Positions 55,745 to 64,000 of a stretch of 64,000 bases of DNA are shown here, one piece after another. Both the position numbers and the translations under genes were made by a program. Below the pieces are notes generated by a model. The model did no database searches, was not told where the DNA came from, and saw only the letters and a program-made list of their open reading frames with translations. Within the stretch, counting starts at the first letter, position 1; every line of letters begins with the position of its first letter. The DNA lies in assembly GCA_039566865.1 (NCBI GenBank), contig CM076945.1:8483501-8547500 (forward strand). Reading direction: 5' to 3'. The DNA is from Aurelia coerulea (lineage: Eukaryota > Cnidaria > Scyphozoa > Semaeostomeae > Ulmaridae).

Positions 55745-56275
55745 TGCTCTTTTAGTCATGAAAACCAGTTAACCTCAATATGAACTGAAAATGAAAACTT
55801 TGTGATTTCAGTAAAGTTTTATGGAACTGGGCATATAAAGGAATTTCATTAAATAAGTTTCACCTTTTCGCTTCGTCTTGCTTAGTATTTTGATTAAATT
55901 GAATGGATAAGAGATAACGTTCAATTCAATGCTCCTATATTGATGAAAACAAGTCACACAAAATAATATAAACTGAAAATGAAAGCGTTGTGATTACACT
56001 AAGTTCTATGGAAATGGGCATAGAAAGGAATTTCATTAAATAAGTTTTGCCTTTCGCTTCGTCTTGTTTAGTATTTTGATTGAATTGAATGGGTAAGAGT
56101 TTAATTCAATTCAATGCTCTTATATTGATGAAAACGAGTCACACAAATCATTATGAACTGAAAATGAAACTGCGCATAGAAAAGAATTTCATTAAATATT
56201 GTTTAATATTTTGATTGAAATGAATGGGTAACAGTATAATTCAATTCAGTGCTCTTTTAGTCACGAAAACCAATC
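55745..56275. repeat. About 187-bp degenerate tandem repeat, 3 copies
   Basis: 'gaactgaaaatgaaa' recurs at 55782, 55970 and 56155 (spacing 188 and 185). Units share 'ggaatttcattaaataagtt' and 'cgcttcgtcttg-ttagtatt'. The third unit is internally shortened. Confidence 0.85.
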
Positions 56276-56345
56276 AGATAAAAACCATGCAATTTCAAGG
56301 GAGTTTTAAGTAACAATCAGAAAGGAGAGATTCATTGGATAAATC

Positions 56346-56395
56346 TGATCTGAACTGAACTGAACTGAACTGGACTGGACTGGACTGAACTGAAT
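56346..56395. repeat. Pentanucleotide repeat (CTGAA / CTGGA)
   Basis: Runs of CTGAA and CTGGA pentamers, about nine units. Confidence 0.85.
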
Positions 56396-56907
56396 GGCGA
56401 AGAGTTATGTCACAAGAACTTGTCCTTGTTTCCCTGTGTTCTTTGATCTGAAGATTGGAGTACAGTATCATCTTCTCAAAGGACGCAAGTAAACAATGGC
56501 GAAGGTAATTGAGTCTTGCAACGGGCCTCTACTTAGAGTAATGAAATTAAACGTTTGGCAGGCTATGGAATAAAAGGTATGTGGCCGATTTTCAAAACTA
56601 AATGTTAATCCATCAGCCAAGGATAGATTAAATGCTGAGATTTGTTTGGTAAAAGCATTCATCTTTTAGACCCAGAAATCAGAAGAATGTTGGTAAGGGG
56701 TTTCTATGGGAATGAAAATTCCACCTTCGATTTTGGTCCATGATTTACTTCCCATTGAAATTATATTCTATTTCTGAAACAGACAATTGTTTGAATTTAT
56801 GTTTCGATTTCAAACAAATCATGGACCAGAATCGAACTTGGAATTCTCGTCTCGTTCTCATACTAGCGTGCGTAGGCACTTCTTTGTCCTATTTGTAGAC
56901 TACACCA

Positions 56908-57501
56908 ACAAGGACAGATTTTGTAAGATAATAGCATGAGTTGCTTTCGTTGACAACTGAATTCAAAGCGATTAGCGATTGCAGACAAAGGACATTCTCT
57001 CAACCAGTGGTTCAAAACAAAGCCGCAAAAGCTTCTCTGAAACCCAGGTAGCTAGCGCACCCATTGTGCATTCCATGAATTGTTTTCAAGAGCAAACATG
57101 AGCATATATCGAAAGAAGAAGGATATATCTGCACATCTACCTCGGACGTTTAATTTCTTTGGTTCAGAAGCTGAGCAGTAACTGTTTTAATTACACCCAA
57201 ACAAATAAGAGAATTGAATCGCCTCCCAATTGGCTTCTGAACAAAATAAATAAAACACCCGAGGTAGATGTGTAGATATATCCTTCTTCTTTCGATATAT
57301 GCTCATGCTTGCTCTTGAAAACAATTTATGGAATGCACAATGAGCGCGCTAGCTACCTGGGTTTCAGAGAAACTTTTGCGGCTTTGCTTGCTTTGATTAA
57401 CTGGTTGAGAGAATTTCCCTTGTCTGCAATCGTTAATCGCTCTGAATTGCGGTGTCAATCAAAAGCAGCTCATGCTATTGTCTTACGAATTCTGTCCTTG
57501 T
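56908..57501. mobile_element. Long-palindrome foldback MITE (ACAAGGRCAG family), copy 3
   Basis: Ends ACAAGGACAGATTTTGTAAG and complement. It sits between imperfect direct repeats of about 40 bp: 56868-56906 and 57504-57542 both contain 'gcgtgcgta' and 'ttctttgtcctattt-tagac'. The arms match 21941-22510. Confidence 0.85.
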
Positions 57502-57571
57502 TGCGTGCGTATACATTTCTTTGTCCTATTTATAGACTACACCTCCATTTATCCTTGGAGTGATAGATTAA

Positions 57572-58028
57572 AGGGCATATGTCATGAAGCTGATTGGTTC
57601 ATTCAATACAATCCTCTCTAGTGTTTATTACAAAGCACAGGATCGAGGCTGAATTTTCATTGCAATAAAAATTCATGAAACAGAAAAAAAAGTCATGAAA
57701 CAATGGAATTCCACTACAAACTTGTTTGTTGTATTAACCAATTGCTAACGTGACATATGTGCTTTAACATTTTAATTTGAATATCGGCCACGTACTTTTT
57801 ATTCCACCTATTCCACAGCCCGCCATGCATTTTAAAGCACATATGTCACGTTAGCAATTGGTCAATACAACAAACAAGTTTGGAGTGGAATTCCATTGTT
57901 TCGTGACTTTTTATTTCTGTTTCATGAATTTTCATTGCAATGAAAACTCAGCCTCGATCCTGTGCTTTGTAAGAAACAATACAGAGCATTGTATTGCATG
58001 AACCAATCAGCTTCATGACATATGCCCT
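57572..58028. mobile_element. 457-bp foldback MITE (AGGGCATATGTCATGAAGC ends)
   Basis: Ends AGGGCATATGTCATGAAGC and complement. The left side is TTAA (57568-57571) and the right side TCAA, so a TTAA target with one change is plausible. The arms pair over almost the whole length around a centre near 57800. Contains 'gcacatatgtcacgttagca' and inverse. Confidence 0.85.
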
Positions 58029-59090
58029 TCAAGCTCTTTTTACTCAGTTTTTTTTACCTATAGCTAGACATTGAGCTGAATTAGCAGCTTGTTTCTTCAG
58101 GAATAAAAGCAGTGCTAATATTATGTCTAAGACCTGGAAATTGTTTAATTTCAAAGCGATTAGATACGGATGGTTTGACGTCAATGGAATCATTAACAGT
58201 GTCGACTATTCTGATAAAGCATACAATTGTTAGATGAACTGAGCAAAGTTCACAGGTAACGTGTAAAGCTAGTTTGTAAAGATGTGATGTTACGAAGAAT
58301 TCGACATATTTTTGACTAATAAACTTCACGTAAGAATAAAGCCTTTCATAAAAAGATGCGTGGAAAGTCAATGCATCTTGACACGTGTCGAGTCATATTT
58401 ATGGGACTAACCTATAGATGACTTAAGTCAATAGGCAGTACTGATTGATATCTGATAGGCTAGAATTTGACCCCGAGTGGTTTGAGCCACTTCTATATGC
58501 ACAGATTCCCTCTTTAAGCACAATTCAGTTTTGAAACATTCTTATTAGAACTGCATCGGAAAGCCTAGTGTCTGTCCAAATAAGGCTCGCGCATCATGAT
58601 AACGTATACCTTATTTTGATAGCGTCAAGAAACCCGATTCCTGCTATTTTACAACGATTGAAAATCCATCAACGAGAGCAGATAAGAAAAGGCAATCAAT
58701 GTCGATTTAAACGTCCTGCTTTGCAATTTGACAATTATTCGGCAAAATAGTAGGAATGGTTGAGACAAACATTTTTATGCACTGATAATCATTTAAAATT
58801 TTCGTGGCTAACATTTGTATTATTTCTAAATTCAAAATGATTGATGTCCCATCATGTTTTTACTGAGCTTGATCTTAAAAGTATTTGGAGAGACAATGTC
58901 ACCAAAGGGGAGACGAGCGGGTTGATATCTTTGTCAATTTCGACGACATTATTGGGCATTAAGCTACAGTCAATGATGACTATGTCAAAGATCAAGAGAT
59001 ATTGCATTCATGGTGAAGGGAAACAGCATCTAACATGTTCTGAAATGGGTTAATCCTGTTACGGAAAGCTTGTATTGTGCAGGAGTTTAC
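58029..59090. other. No recognised gene
   Basis: A 96-codon minus-strand frame (58081-58371) has no recognised domain. Otherwise nothing. Confidence 0.35.
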
Positions 59091-59099
59091 ATTGCGGAG

Positions 59100-59310
59100 C
59101 ACTTTGCGTTGCGGAGGAGATCTGGGAAGACCTCCATAAAAGACTGAAAGAGATCAGGATTGAGACCAAGATTTTTGAAATGCAGAAAACAGTTATTCTT
59201 AATTCTGCCAGAATCCTCAGGAAAGTCCTAGAGTTTTGAAGAGACTTCCTGTCACCAAGCCTCAAGGACAAATAGAGAATAATGATAATAATAATAATAA
59301 TAACAATATA
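59100..59310 (+). pseudogene. LINE polyprotein C-terminal remnant with (AAT)n tail
   Basis: The frame reads EIWEDLHKRLKEIRIETKIF then EMQKTVILNSARILRKVLEF and a stop near 59238. 'LQK-VILNSARILRKVLE' is the common C-terminal block of another LINE type than the GAK-WN copies. An AAT microsatellite at about 59281-59305 probably marks the 3' end. Confidence 0.6.
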
Positions 59311-60109
59311 AAATGGAGGTCTAATTTGACAATTTTAGCATGCAGGTGCTTAATCCACCAGGCTCCGATACGCGGGTGCTTACTGTATTATCCAGAAAAG
59401 GACTACGGTTTGACAAATACTTATCGCCGAAAATGGTCTGCTTGGCAGCTTAACTGATAATCTAAGACTACTCTTTGTTGATAAAGTTTCGCTACATCTT
59501 GTTTTCGACGAACATAAGATCCCCACAAACACGGCGCATGCCCACGCCTGCATACTGACAGGCGGCAAGCCTTTGAAGAACGCTTATCAACAACAAACAA
59601 GCCATATTATCAATGTTCAGCAAAGTATTCTTGAACGATGTTCCTTAAAAGATTCGACTCAAAGTAACAGCGACAATTCAATATTCAACGAACGATTGGG
59701 GAAACAGCGCAATTAGTCAAAGTTTCATTATCATCAATTCTTGTATTTCACTTTGCCGCACTGGCAAGCGGTGTTGTTGAAGCGACAAGAACGAGTAGGC
59801 TTAGGCCAAGCAGCTGCCGAAGAGGCATATTGCACAACATCTAATAAAGGATCTTCAAAATTCTCTCATTTTCAGTTCTGCATGGCAATATGCAAGTGTC
59901 GAGGCAATTAAGTTTCAGCTGCCTGCATTTCATTGCCTCCATATGTAAGGTTTTCTTGTCCCATTAATTTCTAGAAAGATCAGTAGCTCTCTGTTTCCTG
60001 ATGTGAAAGACTGACGTCATCCACTTTTTTGAAAAAATCTAACCACATATCATTCTTTGGTGAAATGAAATCTAAAGGTCTGCCTGGCGCAGTTTGTTTT
60101 TTTGATACA

Positions 60110-60436
60110 AGAGCTTTGTGGTAATCGTTTCATTTAAGCCCAAAGATGCGCGAGAATTCTTTCTGCTCGGCTTCTGAATCAAATAAACGAAATCCGCCAG
60201 GCAGATCTTTAGATTTACCCTTCTTCTTTCGCTATAAGTGCATAACTTCTCTTAAAAGCCATCTTTCGCGTGCACAAGGCGAGAGTTTGCCCTACTGGTT
60301 TGGGGAAACTTTTGCGGCTTTGTTTGTTTTGAATTACTGGTTGAGAGAATGTCCTTCGTCTGCAATCGCTAATTCCTTTGAATTGAGGTGTCAATTAAAG
60401 CAAATCATGCAATTGTGTTACAAAATCTGTCCTTGT
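60110..60436. mobile_element. Half copy of the ACAAGGRCAG foldback MITE
   Basis: Matches the right arm of 2093-2688 ('cggcttctgaatcaaataaa', 'gaaatccgccaggcagat', 'tgaattactggttgagagaa') and ends 'acaaaatctgtccttgt' at 60436. The left arm is missing. Confidence 0.75.
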
Positions 60437-60464
60437 TGGCTCATCAGCATAATTTTCTGTCATA

Positions 60465-60880
60465 CCGAGTGATCCAAAAAATCTTCACGGGCCAAACTAG
60501 GCCTTCTTCCTTTACCCAGATGTTATCAATAAAATGCATCAGGTTTTAGTGAAAGGCCCAGCTATCTTTTAGGATGCTGTTTGCTCAATTCAAGGCATGA
60601 ATACTATCTAGAATGTGGTTTCAAAAATCACAACAACAACAACAATAACAACCCCACCATCGCGAAATGATCGGTTGCTTTCCATCCGAATTCTACCAGA
60701 AGTAACTTCTATCTAGACTTATTACGATGAGTCCATAAGTCCATGAGTCCCAGTAATCGCTCTGAAAACGAGACTACTACACCAAACCGAGACTTTTAGG
60801 AGCATCCGGCAGCCTTTCAACAACGATAACTACGGCCATATAATCAGCCTAACTTTTATATGTAATATAAGTCTTCAGTC
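60465..60880. mobile_element. Degraded ACTTCACGAGC-family element
   Basis: Starts 'taccgagtgatccaaaaaat' plus CTTCACGGGC, like the ends at 24701 and 32615. Interior fragments such as 'cgataactacggccatataa' echo the block at 632-900. The right end is not defined. Confidence 0.4.
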
Positions 60881-61431
60881 ATTGCAATTAGGAAATCTGC
60901 TTTTTAGCAAGCAAATCCGGCTGCTCAGCGAGAAACAGCCAAATATACAGTAGGCCAAAAAGAATATCTTCAGCACAATATCGGCAAAACGTTTTATCAT
61001 CCCAGTATTGGTATTTAAGCGGTATTATCGGTTGTTTCTCCACAGCTTTTAGCCTTTTAAGAGATTTCACTGTGCATGAATTAAACCGATCAATTCAAAC
61101 GGTCCCTAACTAGTTTGAGAGTTCAATCCACAAATTCAATTCAATAAAGCTTGGATCAAAATAATGAATGAGGCCTTAAGTTTTTGAGGGAGAAGTAAAT
61201 TCGTGAGGAACTTTTCATTAGTTTTAAGACCGTGACTATAGTTGATAATTAATCAATATCCGCGATTGAATTCACGCTTTTACTGTGCTATTTGCTTATG
61301 AATCCATATGGTGAATATCGAAGAAATATTTATGATTTTTAAGAAATTGTAGTCAAAAACAAATTTGTTTTTCTATCAGTAGAAGACATCAAGGCTTGTT
61401 TTTAAAGATTTAGCAGGTCGTACCTGCCACA

Positions 61432-61668
61432 GTGAGGCAGATGGCTATACACGATCATAACAATATGCCTTTGTCTCACAGATTTCTTGTATACGCAAAT
61501 AAAGATTTAAAAACAGCCGGAGTAACAAAGGCTAAGGAAAAGGGCGTTGCCAGCTTTAATGCATCTTGGATAATTGCTGAAAGGGTTCCTGAAAACGTAG
61601 CAAGCACTTTCTTAGCTTATGTAAAGGTATTTATGATATTAATGAGTATCGGGGACCCTCCTTCTTAG
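61432..61668 (+). other. Uncharacterised 78-codon open frame
   Basis: The predicted peptide starts MAIHDHNNMPLSHRFLVYAN after a first Met-Arg-Gln, and continues with KDLKTAGVTKAKEKGVASFN. A donor-like 'gtaaag' lies at 61623. I do not recognise it; it may be an exon or transposase piece. Confidence 0.2.
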
Positions 61669-61679
61669 CTCCTATAGCG

Positions 61680-61786
61680 TCTCAAATTAGCAGTCACGCA
61701 AGATTTGCGATAACGCAAAATTGATGTGCAAATATTTCAATTGTTATTGTTCGCGGGCATTTCACGTGACATCTAATTTGAGATAG
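61680..61786. mobile_element. Small MITE (CTCAAATTAGAT family), copy 3
   Basis: Inverted ends 'gtctcaaattagcagtcacg' and 'cgtgacatctaatttgagat', with internal 'aagatttgcgataacgcaaa'. Same family as 9320-9437 and 11116-11230. Confidence 0.75.
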
Positions 61787-61830
61787 ACTTTAGATACCCT
61801 TCAACCACCCCCTCCCCCTTGGTAAGATTC

Positions 61831-62301
61831 AGTAAGACAAAGTAAGACAAAGTAAGGCAAAGTAAGGCAAAGTAAGAGAAGATAAGACAAAGTAAGACAA
61901 TGTAAGACAAACTAAGACAAACTAAGACAAAGTAAGACAAAGTAAGGCAAAGTAAGGCAAAGTAAGACAAACTAAGACAAAGTAAGAGAAGATAAGACAA
62001 AGTAAGACAATGTAAGACAAAGTAAGACAAACTAAGACAAACTAAGACAAACTAAGACAAACTAAGACACAGTAAGACAAAGTAAGGCAAAGTAAGACAA
62101 AGTAAGACAAAATAAGACAAAATAAGGCAAAGTAAGACAAAGTAAGACAAACTAAGACAAAGTAAGACAAAGTAAGACAATGTAAGACAAAGTAAGACAA
62201 AGTAAGACAAAGTAAGACAAACTAAGACAAACTAAGACAACGTAAGACACAGTAAGACAAAGTAAGACAAAGTAGACAAAGTAAGACAAAGTAAGACAAA
62301 G
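61831..62301. repeat. 10-bp tandem repeat (AGTAAGACAA), about 47 units
   Basis: Decamer AGTAAGACAA with variants AGTAAGGCAA, ACTAAGACAA, TGTAAGACAA and AGTAAGAGAA. Higher-order copies of 5-10 units are visible (for example 61831-61930 against 61931-62030). The minus-strand open frame of Leu/Ser/Tyr/Phe repeats comes only from this array. Confidence 0.97.
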
Positions 62302-62449
62302 AGAATCTATTTGACTCTTATGTTAGAAAAGATGACCAATGACCCACCATGATTTCATCCGACCCTAATGGAAGCTGATAAATGAAAGGTCTATTATGCT
62401 AGACAAATCTTTGTATGTTTATCTTCCCCTCTTCTCGATATTATAGGGC

Positions 62450-62640
62450 AAGTCATTATTCAGGAGAACTATTTAAGAAATGTTCAGAGGGTAGTGATCT
62501 TAACCTTCGCTCTACCGAAACGAATTTGCAGATACCTCTGTTAAGAACATCTACAGGTCAAAAAGCTTTTTTTATCGTGGAGCAAAATTATGTAATGAGC
62601 TTAGCAGGGAAATGAAGTTGGCACCCTCCTTGACAACCTT
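62450..62640 (+). pseudogene. LINE 3' coding remnant cut by a MITE
   Basis: With frame changes it reads SDLNLRSTETNLQIPLLRTS then TGQKAFF, GAKL-NELSREMKLAPSLTTF and K. It is the same block as 16929-17300. Coding similarity stops exactly where the TTAA-flanked MITE starts (62640-62643). Confidence 0.65.
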
Positions 62641-62643
62641 TAA

Positions 62644-62957
62644 AGGTAATGTGTCCATGTAAGTACAGCAGCGTATACACTCTTGTCAAAATGTGCTGAC
62701 ACGATGCTGACGAAGAGCCCGAGGAGCGCACTGTGATTGGTAGAATTTAACTGAACACATGCAAAACCAGAATTTAAATTTCACAACGAGGCTGCCTGCT
62801 GTGAGATTTCGGGTTCAGCTCTGGAATCGCAGCCGCAAGTAAGTCATCAGCCTGCTTATATTAGGAGTGGCTATCTTTCTAAATCTATGGTAAAGTGATC
62901 ACATGAAATATCATGTGAAAATAGCAAAGTCGCTGTACTTACATGGACACATTACCT
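62644..62957. mobile_element. TTAA-flanked MITE, copy 2
   Basis: TTAA at 62640-62643 and 62958-62961 flank AGGTAATGTGTCCATGTAAG and its complement. Same family as 1450-1735, and inserted in the end of a LINE remnant. Confidence 0.85.
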
Positions 62958-62961
62958 TTAA

Positions 62962-64000
62962 AAGATCCATTCGACAGCTACATTTTAATTTTCTTTCCTA
63001 TTTTGTTATGCTAAATCACTTAAATTTCTACAAAATATTGCATATGAAAGATTATTTTTAATTAGATTTTCTAACAGGTCAATTTGTAAAACAGTTATTT
63101 CTAACTGAAATTTTATCACCTGTATACATATTCAAAATAAACTCCCTGTAAAGCAGACACCCTCAGGACCAACACCTTGAAGAGAGAAATTTCATTGAAT
63201 TTCATCTGTCGGAGAAATTGCGAGTTTCCCCTGGTTACTGTACCCCTTCAGTGACCATTCTCGATGTTTTCTCTCTTGATTGTCACACACGCGACATAAC
63301 ACGTATAGGTCTCAATGAAAATTTTGCAATCTAGAAAACCGTGTGTGAGATTTCATTTGCGTGAAATAATTATTAGAATTAGAATAATTAATAAAACAAA
63401 TTTAGCTCTTCGCTCCTTGGCCCCGTTTTGAGATTCAGTCAAATGTTAAATTTAGACCATGCAATTTTTCTCAAAATTGAGACATAGTTTAGTCCCCCTA
63501 TGCTTTTTCTCTCTGTTTGCAAAATCTCAGCCAAATATGTTAAGCTAGTGGGTACAGGGAACCGTATGAATACTCAGTGGTTGTTGAAAATTCGATTTTG
63601 GGCAAAGGGCTGAACTAGTTTCTTTGCGTAAAACTCCACGTTGTCAATGTTTGAGATAAATCTGGCCGCAGATTAGGCGAAATTGAAGAGGTTTGCAAAA
63701 ATGTTACTTATGTTAATCCTTTATGTATTTAGTGAAGAGTTCATACTGATGTAATGGGCATCAGAACCGCAAAATCTATTCAACAGTACATCAAGAGCAC
63801 TTGAAATTAACCCTTGGCCTTCAAATTTTCCTCCTAATGTATAAAACATTTTTCCTAACTGGAAATACGTTGCTTTAAATTGCTTATAATGCGCTGAAAA
63901 ATACAGGAAAATTCCTCAAAATTGTCAGAAATTGTAGATGTGTGCTATCCAAGTATAAAAATCCTAAAATGGATCGGACAAAAATTCTTATCATCCTGAA
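62962..64000. other. No recognised feature to window end
   Basis: AT-rich DNA without an open frame of note, recognised repeat or splice-supported exon. Confidence 0.4.

Noticed and set aside
61773..62030. Hydrophobic Leu/Ser/Tyr/Phe repeat protein, apparently membrane spanning
   Set aside because: It is the complement of the AGTAAGACAA microsatellite-like array, so the hydrophobic pattern is a composition artefact.

Overview
The window is eukaryotic, AT-rich, intron-dominated animal DNA. Two conserved animal genes can be followed exon by exon. The rest is mostly transposable-element debris and tandem repeats. The organism looks like an invertebrate metazoan. A cnidarian such as an anthozoan is my guess, from the mix of MITEs, CR1/Jockey-like LINE tails and TTAA elements, but nothing here proves the phylum.

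Left third (1-17.4 kb): the 3' part of a golgin-84 (GOLGA5) gene on the + strand. Seven exons with GT/AG borders and matching phases (1274-1336, 1972-2007, 3799-3948, 5353-5446, 9667-9751, 13234-13297, 17339-17431) encode the end of the coiled coil, a linker, the conserved juxtamembrane helix and the C-terminal membrane anchor. The gene starts left of the window. Its introns hold a LINE remnant, a 183-bp tandem array, several foldback MITEs and LINE tails.

Middle (24.0-34.4 kb): the 3' part of a Na+/Ca2+ exchanger (SLC8/NCX family) on the - strand, tail-to-tail with golgin-84. Three exons (34259-34437, 30932-31342, 24046-24425) join in frame. They encode the end of the Calx-beta region, the alpha-2 ion-transport repeat and the last membrane helices to the stop. 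Upstream exons were not found and probably lie beyond the parts I could read, or right of the window. The intron between its last two exons carries nested transposons: an outer element contains a TIR element, which contains a 5'-truncated LINE with a fully open 726-codon reverse-transcriptase frame, a poly(A) tail and an 11-bp target duplication. A second TIR element in the same gene (33667-34141) preserves the unoccupied version of the LINE target.

Right half (34.5-64 kb): no confident host gene. It holds a 70-bp GATC-rich array, a 97-bp 12-copy array, a 10-bp array, TIR/foldback elements, a TTAA-flanked DNA transposon (47792-49338) with a transposase N-terminal fragment, a perfect 95-bp inverted repeat carrying hammerhead-ribozyme-like cores in both arms (54490-54690), a possible tRNA-derived SINE and several LINE tails.

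Element boundaries were read by eye from terminal repeats and target duplications. Those given as approximate are uncertain by tens of bases.
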